DNA of 64,000 nt from Paramecium tetraurelia (Eukaryota > Ciliophora > Oligohymenophorea > Peniculida > Parameciidae). Location of the stretch: assembly GCF_000165425.1 (NCBI RefSeq), contig NW_001798990.1, positions 187,796 to 251,795 on the forward strand, written 5' to 3'. The position numbers and the translations under genes were made by a program. Shown in pieces: positions 37,538 through 49,331 of this stretch. The stretch's first letter is position 1. Every line of letters begins with the position of its first letter. The notes beneath the pieces were generated by a model. The model saw only the letters and a list, made by a program, of their open reading frames with translations. It was not told where the DNA came from and did not search any database.

Positions 37538-39195
37538 ATGCAAACACAAAATGAAATGATTTAAACTCCTACATTATTAGATATTAAGTAACTAAATTAT
37601 TCATTTGTTTAAGAAATCAAATCAGATCTAGAAATTTGTTCAATTCAATAATAATTAAATTCTTGTTTGCAACAATTTTATTACTTAACCTTAGTCTATA
37701 AGTCTAATTTTAGGTCAACAAAATAATGATGTTTATTATACTCCAAACATACCAATTTATTGATTTGTTGAATTATCTTTATCATTACATTTAGATGAAA
37801 AACTAGCATATTCGATTGTAATTATTATATAATATTCAGAAAAAAGAAAAGAGTACACCTCTACACACTTACAACCTTTTTAGACTGCTTATTTATAACT
37901 TCATTTTTAATCTTAGAAAAATCAGGATACACGTTTTACTTGTATAGCAATGCCCCACTCACCTTTAGCGTATTACTCAATTGTTATCCATTGTATTTTA
38001 ACAATAAAATGCAAGAATCAATATAAAAATTGAACAAAACATCAACTATTTTAAGATTATATATTTTGATTTGTTCGATATTTGTGAGTTTAAAATTGGA
38101 CAATTTCATAAACTGGGAATGGAGTGCTGTATTATGGCCTTTATGGTTTGGCTTATTTTGTTCGATTGTAATTAGTGTTGGATGTCTAATCATAACTTTC
38201 AATATGGTAGTTTAATATTTATTTGAGTAATTGACGACTTAAAAATCTAAATGTAATCATATTGCATATATATAGTAATTTCTTATATATGGCTAACCCA
38301 ATTGTCTATTTTTGCAACAATATGCATAGGACTTACTTCTTTAGGCTATTTAGATTACTTAACAAAGTAACTGAATTATTAGAAGAATTTCAAAATCCTT
38401 CAATATTTCATCATAGCTGAACTCATTATCATAATGTTCTATTCAGTTTGTTTTCATTGTTAAATAAATGAATACATTTTCAGTATCCTCTAAGATGACG
38501 AACCGTTAAGCAACTAATAACAGTTGTCTGCACACACTCAACCAAATAATTAAACATTATAAAACTTGAATGTACTTTCTTCAAGAACTGGAATACCTCT
38601 AGTAATGCAGAAAATCTCCAAAGCCTATTTCAGTATTCCAAAAGGAAGAGAAAAGTATGTAAGGGACTCTATAAATGGTTCTCCTGAACCTAAACAATCA
38701 TAAAAAGGACACAAAAGAGCATTTTCTAGTTAAGGTGTGGGATCTGAAGTGCTTCAAGAATCAGATTTCAAAATAGTGGAAAAACAATAGAGTGTTATAA
38801 ATTAAGTTAATTCAAATAGAACAAGATCTTAAGTGGAAAAAAAAAGAAGCAATTCTTAATTAATAACTGTATTTAGTAAAAATATCTAAGATTGCTAGAG
38901 ATGAATCTATCCAAAACTAGAAATTAGACATCAGTTAGACTAGCAATGTTTGTATAGTTTGTTATGAGCGTGGACCGAATGCAGTGTTTATGAATTGTGG
39001 ACACGGAGGAACTTGCTATTAATGTGCACTTGATATTTGGAAATAAAAAATGGAGTGTTATTTATGTAGAGATGTAAATGATTTCATATTATTTAGAAAA
39101 TTGTTTATATTTTGAAAGTAAATCTTGAGGAGAGATTCGGAGATCTTTTCAAAGTTATTTCAACTACTTAAATGATAGATCAATTTAATAAATGA
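37538..39195 (+). CDS. Multi-pass membrane protein with C-terminal RING finger
   Basis: Starts MQTQNEMIQTPTLLDIK at 37538; ends DQFNK, TGA 39193-39195. The middle has about six hydrophobic helices including FINWEWSAVLWPLWFG, a phrase like that in TMEM185/Fragile-X-F-type membrane proteins. The C-terminus has a C3HC4 RING: CIVC...NCGHGGTCYQCALDIW...CYLC, then a 23-nt intron and KIVYILKVNLEERFGD. Probably a membrane-bound E3 ubiquitin ligase. Several introns in the membrane part were not all located; the first frame breaks at about 37727. About 500 residues. Confidence 0.8.
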
Positions 39196-39249
39196 TGATT
39201 ATTATTATCTATTTTGTATGATTAATTTTAAATTTTAATACAAATATTC

Positions 39250-41264
39250 TCAATTTAATTTAGTGATTTCCAATGTAATCTTATGGCCATAATATTGTTA
39301 TGGTTCATTAGTTTAAAAATAAATTTACATTTCAGTTTTTTTTTGAAGTTAGATATAGATTGAAGAACCATCAATTTGACATTGAGGATTTTCTGCTAGC
39401 CTGAGATTCTTCAATTCAGTAAATTGTAATTCTAAACTAACATCTTATTCATGATTATTTTAAAACTACATCGTAATTCCTTATTATAAATTATTATGTA
39501 CCTGAATGATTTTGATTTATGTATGCAATAAATTAATCACACACTATCTTCTGTGTATATTAATCTGCTCTAATTTAATCATGTATTTTCCACTATCCAA
39601 TCTGGTGTTTACATTGACCTACTAAGGCATGTGTATATTGATATTGAAAATTAGTGTTCTCTGATTTGTTTATAATTTCTGGATCTAATGTATACAAAAG
39701 AATTTAAAAGCAATTTTGCTTAACTTCTACTAAAACTTGGTTCTCCTTTTTTAATGAATCATATCGAATTAAGTATCCTTATTCCTTAAATTCTATTTAT
39801 TCCTAAATATCAATTGTCCCTCTATTTTCATAGTAGAAGTACAGAAAACCATATATTTGATTGGTATAAACATTTATTTGCTATTAATGACTGGAAATAA
39901 TAGATCTTTTTTTATCTTTAGCCAATGTATGCTATATTAAACTTTTAATTAGATTTATCTTTTTTTATTCAAATTAATCATCAGGATATATTTTGGAATT
40001 TGCAATTTCTCCTTTAATTGAGAAATTTAGATCAAAATATTTTTATAATGGTTCTTAAGAATCATTTCCAAAATTATTAAAGTAGGCTTGACATAGGATT
40101 AAGTATTCACCTTTTTCAAGGAGGGCATTTATAGAAATGTCGCATTAAAAATCACATTATCCATCAATAAATTTATATTAATTAGACTCCAATTCCTAAA
40201 ATAATAACACTCTGAGTAAACCAATTTATTTTTTATTATTTTGACTCCTTATTATTATCTCATTGTCTTCGATTACAAAATCTTTCTACCATAAAGTGCA
40301 TTAATAATTGCCCTAATTTTCTATTTTAAATTTATAACTATAAGTGTGTTCAATGATGTCAGTTTTTCTTTCAATTGGATTCTCTAAAGAGATTGCAGTC
40401 ATTATATAGTCATCCTTCCATTATAAAACATGAACACTTTGAAAATTCGTTTTAAACTCCTCCCAACTTAAATAACAAACTGAATCATCTTTTTACCTGC
40501 CTACAGCCTAACATTTTAAGAATACCTTAAAAGTAAACAGATTCTGAGTTTGGAGCAATTAATTTAATTAGTTTTAATTAGTCTTAACCATCACTTGGAT
40601 GTGTGGTAATTACAGAAGCTATGGACTTAGAATCTTACTAATATTTGACGAATAAAATATTTGATTTGTCTTTCAATTTCTTCTCTAAATCTTCAAACGA
40701 TTGAAACTCTTATTCATGTATCAATTAACCAGTTATCATCTAATTTGTTAATTTTAGGAAGAATACTTATAAATAGAATTCAATTGAATCATTTTTTAAA
40801 GCCTTAAAAGAATTATATCCAAGACCTAACATTTTTCCTATTGCTTTCTCTAATATTATTGGCCATTGGTATTCTGAAATAATTGTTGCCAAATGAGGAT
40901 AATTTCCACTCAATTTACATGGTATTTAATCATCAACTATCACTAGTTTCTCTAAGCCTTATTTCCAGAGCCAAACACCGTATAATTCATCATTTGATTC
41001 AAAAATTTTTTTTAGATTGCCCATATTCTATTATACAACAATAACAGCATTTAAAAATGTAAATGAGGAATAAAAGTCAGATGCCTTCAGTTTTGGATCA
41101 GCATTATATGATTTCTGAATTTTCTCAAATTACTTTAATTCATGGAGCACTAACATTTTATTATCACATTTCTCATAAAAGTCCTTCTATTCGAAGTCCT
41201 TTATTCCCACTTAACTGAGATTATCCATTTAATTGGTATAAGCTTCTCTATTTTAGTAATGCAT
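39250..41264 (-). CDS. Calpain-like protein, predicted inactive
   Basis: Calpain (C2 peptidase) fold member. In-frame ATG at 41262-41264 (MHYQNREAYTN) is the first clear one, but the frame stays open to about 41490, so the start may be upstream through another exon. Family landmarks: ELYGVWLWKQGLEKLVIVDD with IPC, then YPHLATIISEYQWPIILEKA, matching the WVxVxVDDxxPC and FWxxLLEKAYAK blocks. The active-site Cys block reads DFYSSFTFLNAV (no DCWFL), the His block SIASVITTH (no GHAYSV) and the Asn block LIAPNS (no RNPWG), so none of the triad is seen. The C-terminal half looks like beta-sandwich domains. TGA at 39250-39252. Confidence 0.78.
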
Positions 41265-41591
41265 AAAATTATTTATATATAAAATTATATTCTACTATGA
41301 ATTTCTCGATTTCCAATTTTTCTCATTTATTATCAACAGAAATTTATTCTTCAATATCTGTTTTTCTATGCTTAATAATTCATATTGGATGTGCTTGTTT
41401 AAAATGACTGATTATTTTTTTATTTTTATATTTTCAAAACTAATTTCTAAATTGCAAAATATTATAAGAATAAATAACCATTTGGGAGAAAGAAATTATT
41501 TTCTGCTGATCAATTTTTATAGATAATTAAAATTTATTTTATAAATATTATTAGTTGTTTATTGTTATTTTATAGATAATATATATAATAA

Positions 41592-42561
41592 ATGATAAAA
41601 TCTAGATAGAACTCCTTACAGGCTATTCGAATTAATTAATCAAGTGAAAAAATAATGAAAGTTATTCCAATCAAACCAACATCATAAAGCGAGTTTCAAA
41701 ATAAGAAATCAGCAGATCATTTGGATCCTAACGAACTCAGACCTTTCTTGGAAGACTTAATGAGAAGATATGATAAAATGGCTCTTGAACTACAAGCAGC
41801 TTAAGCGAAAGTACTCAATACCATTTCTTCTTAGAATTATGAATATAACGATCAAAATTAAAAATTAATTAGAGAAAATGACTAACTCAAAGAAGCAGCC
41901 AAATCCAGAGAGGATGAAGTCAATTCCCTATATTCTAAGTTGGTGGGATATTAAAATAAGTATGGCCAATAGATCGATCAACTATAAAATGATAATGTGA
42001 AAGTAGTGCAAGTGTTGACCTAAAAAATTGATGACCTAGAATCTGAATTAATGTATTACTCCTTATATTATTTAGAAAAACATAGAACGATTTGGATTAT
42101 AATAAAGGATTATTGATTTTGAGAGAATAAGAAGTCCTAGAGTGGAGAAGCAGAAGATAATTCGATGAATCAAAAACTCTAAAAGAACTCAACTAAATAA
42201 AACAAACATTGTAATCAAAGGAATAAGAATTGCAAGCATTAAGAATAAAATACGATTTCAAATAAAAAACAACACAATCAAGTTCAGGATAATAATTAGA
42301 ACTAGATGCACTGAGATAAGAATTATATATTAAAGAATAATAGCTAGAGAAAATAAATAATTAGGAGAATTCAGAATAATGTAGCATTTATTAAAATGAA
42401 ATCAATAGAATTAATAAAATTGTAATTATTTCTATTCTATATTTAAGGTTGTAGATTTAAGAAGTGAAGTGGAAAAACTTAAATAAGAGTAGGTAGATTA
42501 CGAATGGTTAAAGAGAAGATATGAAAAGGAACATTAATCCTATTCTACTTTAAGAGTTTGA
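41592..42561 (+). CDS. Coiled-coil protein
   Basis: Starts MIKSRQNSLQAIRINQSSEK at 41592 and ends YSTLRV, TGA 42559-42561. Two introns: about 42054-42076 (23 nt) and about 42421-42447 (26 nt). After a basic head of 40 residues the protein is a coiled coil: LEDLMRRYDKMALELQAAQ, ENDQLKEAAKSREDEVNSL, VEKLKQEQVDYEWLKRRY. About 300 residues. No other domain recognised; likely structural. Confidence 0.8.
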
Positions 42562-42974
42562 AAATTATTATATAGGCAATATTACTTTAACTAATATATC
42601 TAAATTATATATTGAAGCTAAATGGATAAAGATTAAAATATATTCTTGAAATTTAATTGATACAAATTATTTAATTAACTATTCTAGATGGGTTGCCTTT
42701 GGTACATCTTCTACATTTAATATTTGTTTTGCTTATTTTAATAATGGGTGGACAGATTTTTAGATCAAGAACTATTGAAAATGAGGTTCCATAAATCACT
42801 TAATTCTCATATCTCTGTAAGTATTATTTTACTCTAAAATATTCAAAATATAAATATTAAAACTTTACATTATTTTAACATAATGAATGAGTTAAAGAAT
42901 TAACTTATAATACTCGATTATACAGCCCATCTAATATCTCAAAATGATTTGCAAATATATATATATTAATAGTC

Positions 42975-43578
42975 TCATTATTTTTTGGATTTAGTAATTA
43001 ACCAATCTACCACTTGAGTAATATTGTTTCCTGTCAATGCACTACACATAGCGACTGCCCAGCCATTCGATGTTATGTAATCCAAATTCAAACCTACATT
43101 AATTATCTATTACCTTCAATCAATTATTTTTCATTTAGATGAGGATTCACATCAATCTTATTTCCTATGATCAATATTGGAATATTTCGCAATGATTTAT
43201 TATCTAACAAATTATGCAATTCCTTCTTTGATGTACCCAACGTTGCTTACTATTGTAATAATCATCTTTACATTGCTTGTATCAACAAGGAAAATAAGCG
43301 CATCACAACCTTGAGCATAATTTCCCCATTCTGGCCTATATTGAATTTAGCCACCAATATCCCAAATCTACTTTTAATGACATTTCTACCTTCATAGTCA
43401 CTCCCCCTTTCTTTACAGTCCTCACATTAAGGCCCACAGTAGGTACTGTAAATGAAGGATCTCCCATTGATAGCTAATTCAGCATGGTTGTTTTTCCAAC
43501 ATTCTCTAATCCAACCATACAAACCTCCAACTTTTAAGTAGAGAAGAAATTCTTCAATTTTTCGAACAAATTTCCCAT
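42975..43578 (-). CDS. ARF/ARL-family small GTPase
   Basis: Membrane-trafficking GTPase of the ARF family. Starts MGNLFEKLKNFFSTQKLEV (43576-43578): Gly2 suits N-myristoylation and the amphipathic helix is typical. G1 GLENVGKTT, switch I PTVGLNVRTV, G3 WDIGGQIQYRPEW, G4 NKID, G5 region CSALTG. Three introns: 43371-43389 (19 nt), 43250-43271 (22 nt) and 43094-43113 (20 nt). Ends ITKSKK(Q), TGA 42975-42977. About 180 residues. In G3 the motif is WDIGGQ, as in ARL8-like members rather than WDVGGQ of ARF1. The divergent subfamily is not settled. Confidence 0.92.
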
Positions 43579-44260
43579 TAAAATATATAAAATTAATATT
43601 TAAAATTATATATTCTTGAAAATAATGTCAGAATTCATAAAATATTATGGAAATTTAAATTGTCTTGAAATTATTTTATTAAATAATAAACAAAAAATTA
43701 AATTTAGCAGCAGACTTTTTTATTTTAGAAGTTTATTCATCTTTAGAGGACTGTTCCAAGTTTTATTTATTTTACGCATATTAATTTAAAGAGAAAAATT
43801 ACTTTAAAGATTAACATTTAAATATTATTCCTAAAAAAAATAGTTTGGTTTGATTTTAAAGAATCGATTAAAGAAAGATGATTAAATTTATAGGAATTGT
43901 TAAAGGAACATTCTTGTTATCTCAACAAATTAGTCACAATATCATAATATCAACTTAATTATAACTTACATAATCCAATTTTTCCATTAATAATTAACAG
44001 ATCAATGATTAGAAGAAGAGTATGGAATGGGATTGTAGGTTGGGATTCGGATTATTGGATAAATTTTGAAAGAATTACGAACTATGAATCCTTAAATCGT
44101 AATAACCCTTTATGAGTACCATATTATCTATAAAAGGTGTCAAAGTAGTAATTAAAGATTCACTTTAATTTAGGGAGTTAAAATGAAGATTAATAAAGTT
44201 ATGTTTGAGATAATACCTAATAAAATATTAAATAATTTATTGTGTAATATAAATTAATTA
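43579..44260. other. Intergenic region with a possible coding fragment
   Basis: About 680 bp, AT-rich. Near 44003-44130 a plus-strand frame reads LEEEYGMGLQVGIRIIGQILKEL and on to LYEYHIIYKR, which looks protein-like but lacks a clear start; a 19-nt intron after MIRRR (ATG near 44004) could supply one. It may be a small gene or a fragment. The remainder shows nothing. Confidence 0.35.
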
Positions 44261-45519
44261 ATGGCACGCAAAAGGGCTGATCCAGATCGCTTCTTAGAGT
44301 ACGAAGAATTTAAAGATCATTCTGGTTTTACTATCTAAGAGGATGGAGATTATATAGATTTCTATTATGACTAATTCAAGGGTTGGTTTGATGAATATGG
44401 CAATTACTATAATTCGAATGGTGAATCAGTTAGACCAAGTTAAGCTAGCTTGAGATTTTGGGATTCAATCAAACATAAATGTAATAATCTTTATTGAACA
44501 GTTATAGATTCTTAAGATGACATAGATGATTTATTAAATCAATATGACGGGGGTACCGATAGTGAAGATGATAATGATGATGATTTTGAAAGGTGATTGA
44601 TAAGATTTATTCTAGAGAGTACCATAATAAAGCACATATGGATAAACTTCTCAAGAGACTGAGACATTACGGAGATTAGGAAGAAATTAAAATCAGATTC
44701 AGCCATAATAAATGGAGTACTAAGGATAAAGATATTATACAATTGTTGGGAGCCTAAAATGTGAAATCAGTTTAATTTGATTTAAAATCTGGCACAACTT
44801 ACAAAACAGGGACAGGAACCATAATAACCTTTAATAAAAAATGCGCTCAGTAAATCATTTAATTCCACAATACCGAAATTAATAGTCATCCTATCTCATT
44901 TGATATTGATGCTATAGATATCAATGATTCAGAGGACGAGGTAGTTGATATTTAGAAAGAAGATCCATTATTAAGTAAACCACAATAATAATAATAAGTT
45001 TAGTAATAGTAATAACCATAACAGTAATAATAGTAAAAACCTTAACAATAACAATAACAATAATAGTAATAATAACAACAATAATAATAACAATAACAAC
45101 AATAATAACAACAACAACAACAACAACAACAAAAAGAATAATAATAATAATAACAATAATAATAACAATAATAATAACAATAATAATAACAATAATAATA
45201 ACAATAATAATAAAAGAAAGAAGTCTGGGTTTAAGAATTCTTAATTGTTGAAGGATTCCCTGATAAAGAACCTCAATAAAACATTAAATAATGGTTGTCT
45301 TAAAAAATATTAAATAATGCATAAATTCATGAGAACATGTTTGAAATTAAAGAAAAAATAAAAAAAGAGAAAGGAAAGGTAATCGATCACTACTAGGCTG
45401 TTAAATTAGATTTAGGTTCAAAGGAAAAAATAGAAGATGCTAAAACTTAACTTGATTAATGCAACATGTATTAAGGAAAGAGAAGGATAACCTATTTTAT
45501 ATACAAACCTCAACAATGA
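44261..45519 (+). CDS. Protein with a very long polyglutamine tract
   Basis: Starts MARKRADPDRFLEYEEFKDH at 44261; introns 44481-44501 (21 nt) and 44593-44615 (23 nt); ends YKPQQ, TGA 45517-45519. Parts in order: an acidic head with FDEYGNYYNSNG, an acidic patch (TDSEDDNDDDF), a middle domain (HMDKLLKRLRHYGDQEEIKI, KSVQFDLKSGTTYKTG), the Gln tract, then KKEVWVQEFLIVEGFPDKEP and a Lys-rich end. The head resembles CCDC-type proteins with EYGNYYN motifs but no family is claimed. The tract makes this region aggregation-prone in theory. The opposite strand gives a spurious poly-Leu frame. Confidence 0.8.
44983..45214 (+). repeat. Glutamine-codon repeat (TAA/CAA/TAG)n
   Basis: About 77 codons, nearly all Gln under code 6, with a few Pro, Lys, Val and Glu interruptions in the first third. 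TAA, TAG and CAA are mixed irregularly at first, then settle into runs of CAA and a TAA-TAA-TAA-CAA period. With the standard code this would be a block of stops. Confidence 0.9.
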
Positions 45520-45606
45520 AATTATGATTTATTTAATTTCTATTATAATAAATGAATTTTATAAACATAACATCAAATATAAATCATAGATAGAATAAAC
45601 CGTAAC

Positions 45607-46732
45607 TCAATATTTGATATCATTTATAGATTTAATAGATGAAGTCGTATATGAGGTTATTAGGTCTGAGATGAATACAATTGAAGTCTCAATGTCTATT
45701 TGATCCTCAGGGATTACAATAGAATCATTATTTGGCAAATTTGACAAAAACATCAGTATTTGCTCACTATTCTTATTTTATTTTGTTTCTTTAAGAGACT
45801 GGCTTGAACTGGCCAATTTGCTAGATTAACTTCGATCCCCAACTGAAAGCATAGATCTAAATAGATTTTTGATGTATTCATAATCCGGCATTGTTTATTG
45901 AGTTAAGGTTTCAATATAGGATTTGAACTATGAAAATTCTGGAGGAAATCTTTAGGAAAGAACTGTAGTGGTGAAAACGGCCTCTTTCATTTCACCAATT
46001 TTTTTTATCTCTAATTGTTGAGATTGTAGTTGTTTTAAGGATTGCCAAGGCAGCTTCTCTAAAAAAGTCAGTTATTAACACTTACAATTTCTTAGATACA
46101 CTAAAACATACAGTAGACTTTCTAAATCATCCTTGAAACCAAGTTGGCCGCCTCTATGAGCCTATCTACTTGCATATCTTAAGGAGCCGATGAAAACTTT
46201 ATTTAAGAAAGTTTTGAGTCCAAATTTTTAAGATAGGCCAAAATCAATTAGTTGAATGAAACCAGGTCTGAGAATTTAATCAACTGGGACATTGATTTAA
46301 GGTTATGATATCATTATATTTTCTGGTTTTATGTCAAGATGTAAAATGCCTTTTTTATGAACTTATTCTAAAATTTCAATTATGCTGAGTCCAATAGCTA
46401 AAGTACTCTGTAGAGAAAGTACACTTTCTTTTGCTATCTCTGAGAGATTTCTTTTTAAAAGTGGAGTGATTATATAGCTCCTAATCAATATTATCATAAT
46501 TTTACTTAGAATCTTTAGTTTTCCCAAAATCAATCAATTATGGAATGCCCTTAACTCCTTCAAGCTCTTACAGCCTTTGGATTTCTCCTTCTAATTATCC
46601 CAAACTAGGAATTTTTTCAATTTTTAAGGCTAAAATTCGAGAAGATTAATTATTCTGAACTTTAAAGACTTGGTGCCCAGAGCCAGACCCTATGTTGGAG
46701 AGTATTTTGTAATTAGAATTCTATAATTGCAT
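45607..46732 (-). CDS. Casein kinase 1-like protein kinase
   Basis: Starts MQLQNSNYKILSNIGSGSG (46730-46732). Gly-rich loop IGSGSGHQVFKV, LALKIEKI with the Lys, catalytic loop LHLDIKPENIMI, LIDFGLSQKFG, then the CK1 signature GSLRYASRQAHRG with LGFKDDLESLLYVLVYL. Introns at 46481-46505 (25 nt) and 46059-46085 (27 nt). The HRD Arg is Leu, which CK1 relatives tolerate; Asp, Lys and Asn are intact, so it should be active. The C-terminal lobe has LPWQSLK and a Ser-rich tail ending INDIKY, TGA 45607-45609. About 350 residues. Tail-to-tail with the polyQ gene (87 bp). Confidence 0.9.
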
Positions 46733-47227
46733 CACACTTTATTAATATTAATGAAATGTTTGAATCTCAAGGAATATATTATTAATTTTCAAGGCAGTTT
46801 AAATCCTATACTATATTGATCAGTTTTTCAAAAAAAATAAATATCATAATACAAGGTAAACAAATATTGGGTTGAATAATAATATTTATAAAAACATTAC
46901 TAAAACAATAATATATTAATAAAAAGATTTAAATTAATAATAATAATAAACTTCTTCCAATATGTTTTTCTACTCTTCTTTAAATTTATAATTTTCTTCC
47001 TTAATCGTATTAACAATCAAAGATTGCTTAAAAGATACACTAAATTATCAAATGCTACAAGTCGAGTAATATTCATGTTTTTGGTAATATCATTCACCCT
47101 ATGATTAGTACGGGTAGATCTTTCATTTCTAAGATCTCAACAACATAAAAACTCGCTCATTTATCCCATCAATTTACTATCACTTCAAAATTTATTTTAA
47201 ATAATACATGTTTATTCACAAATTCCG

Positions 47228-47935
47228 TCATTCAATAGGTTTATCATAGGATGTGATTAACTCAATTAAATTACATAAGGCGTAATCACAAATGAATCTA
47301 GATGCATAATTGAATTTACATAATTTAAACCTTAAGACCTTGCAAATATAAACAGTACAATTTTCGCTTTGCAAATTTCTAAATTCATTCTCAACAAAGT
47401 TTTAATTTAAATTCAAATGTATATAATTGATAGATTCTGCATTTACAAGAATTTAAAAGACGATTCTTAACAGTCTATTAAGCGGAGTAACATATCCAGC
47501 GCATTATTAATTAGAGTTAATGGATTATCATAATTCAAACTCAAAAATACATGAAGGACCTTCTAAATTTACCATAAATAGTTGCCCAAAATAAGTTACT
47601 CATTTATAAAGTTGGAAATTACTAATAGTACTCTTTATTTTTTACAATTATGGACTTTTATTTTCATATTTTATTCGATTCAACTTATTCAGATTTACTA
47701 AACTTTCTGAATAAATTTGCCGTTTTAAACAATAATTCTGTTATCTATAAAGATTAATAAAAAAAATTTTTCACATAATAAAAAATACAAATGCTTCTTT
47801 CTGCCAAGTTGTTACCTAAATAATTAAATTGCATTAGAACACTTTTCAATTCACTCTTTTGATAAAATTAACTTTTACAATTCCTAATATAAATAATTAT
47901 TATGCTTTTAAGAAATTTAATACTAAATCATTCAT
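47228..47935 (-). CDS. Weak gene, possibly leucine-rich-repeat-like
   Basis: A minus-strand frame opening MNDLVLNFLKAQQLF (47933-47935) and later frames reading FNYLGNNLAERSI, IHLNLNQNFVENEFRNLQ and CDYALCNLIELITSYDKPIE (TGA 47228-47230) look protein-like. Phrases of the LxLxxNxL kind hint at leucine-rich repeats. The pieces lie in different frames and I could not find a clean set of short introns, so this may be a real gene or a decaying one. The flank 46733-47227 shows nothing clear. Confidence 0.35.
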
Positions 47936-48154
47936 CTAAATAAGTCAAAGTATACAGATATAAGGAATGACAATTCGTAAGCGGAACCTTTGGTAAAATA
48001 ATAAGAAAAAGTGGTTATGATTGATAACTTTAGAAATTTTTTTATTATTGTAAAGTATTGTTTAAACCATATATTCTTTACATTTTAAGGAGGATATATT
48101 TGTAACTCAAAACTTGATAATAAATTCTTAAGAGTTATAGAAGAGCAGAGTTAA

Positions 48155-48456
48155 ATGAACTTCAACAATAATTAAAATAACACTATTATTAGTATTGATA
48201 AGTGTAATAATTTTATAGAAGACAAATTGCACCTCCTAACTCAAATATAATTTGATGGAGCCAATGCGATTTATATACTCAAATATTTGGGTTTGATTAA
48301 TTGGTGTTTTAGTTAAGGAGGAAAACACTTTAATGTCATAACTAAAAGATTTCCTTAAAGAGTTGAAGTGATTGAAATCTTAGATAAAGGAAAACTAATG
48401 TTAAATTTGTATTTACTTGTTACTAGAATTTTATTATTATTATGCATATATAAATA
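48155..48456 (+). CDS. Orphan coding-like fragment
   Basis: A plus-strand frame from ATG 48155 reads MNFNNNQNNTIISIDKCNNF and then FDGANAIYILKYLGLINWCF, SQGGKHFNVITKRFPQRVEV. The middle is composed like a real folded protein, but the frame runs without a stop into the antisense of the next gene, so its end is unknown. A short frame just before it (FKEDIFVTQNLIINSQELQKS, about 48100-48150) may be an upstream exon. Not recognised; a gene fragment is possible. Confidence 0.3.
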
Positions 48457-49146
48457 TCATACTATCAAAGAAAACCAGGATAAAAACAAGTAAAATAAAA
48501 AAACAGGGTAAACTGCCAACTTCTTCTTATGTGGTGGTACCAATGATGCCATAAAGCCAACAGATGCTATGATTAATTTAAATTCGAATTTACAATAGGC
48601 AGACCAAGCAAAGCAAATGATCACTGGAATTAGCTTCACTACAAATGGTAAATAGGATCCAACAAATGCAATAATTATAGCTTCGATGTTGATTGGAAAT
48701 ACACAATATCCCAATAAGCAAACAGATTAGAAAAATGACCTAAGAAATAAAAGGATGTTATTTACACTTTTCCTCCAAGCAATTAAGCATTAAGTGTAAC
48801 AACAAATGCGCCAACCCAAATGAGAACAAATATGATTGCGAAAACGTCAGACTTTGAACTAGAAGTAGTGGAATCAGCCTTGAAACTTAGAGTCCTTCAA
48901 TATAGATAGTAATTTACATAGCCAATGCTAAACAAAAAATTAAGGGTCCCCATAAATCCCCTATGAATATAGAAATAAAGTTTACAATTTCGTAATTCTT
49001 TTCCATTGTCCTCTTGTTCTTTGGGAATTAATACGTATTTCAATTTATATGCTATCATTCTTAAATCTCTCATCTAAATAAGTTATTTCATATACAATAG
49101 TCTCTGATACACTTTCTTCTAGATCTAGAGTTTTCAAGTCTTCCAT
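48457..49146 (-). CDS. Yip1/YIPF-family Golgi membrane protein
   Basis: Multi-span protein of the Yip1 domain family, which acts with Rab GTPases in ER-Golgi traffic. Starts MEDLKTLDLEESVSETI (49144-49146). Introns: 49074-49095, 48961-48985, 48895-48917 and 48740-48765 (22 to 26 nt). Conserved phrases: LRNWDLWGPLIFCLALAM, VFAIIFVLIWVGAFVVTLNA, LLGGKVSFFQSVCLLGYCVF, PINIEAI. Five hydrophobic helices follow the family layout, ending SWFSLIV, TGA 48457-48459. The DLWGPL motif and LLGGK...GYC...FP make it closest to YIPF6. About 190 residues. Confidence 0.9.
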
Positions 49147-49331
49147 TTATGAATAATTTTATGGTTATTTTTAGTTTGTGTAATCCATGGAGTGTTAATA
49201 AATATATTTATTATTTCTGTGAAAATCTATCCGAATATTTTTTAAATAAAATACACAATACATAAAACAGTCTTCAAAGTTTAGATAATACCATAATAAT
49301 TATAATATAGTTTTAAATCATGAGATTTGCT

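Noticed and set aside
44971-45204. Poly-leucine protein on the minus strand
   Set aside because: It is the mirror of the polyglutamine codons on the plus strand, which sit in a well-supported gene.
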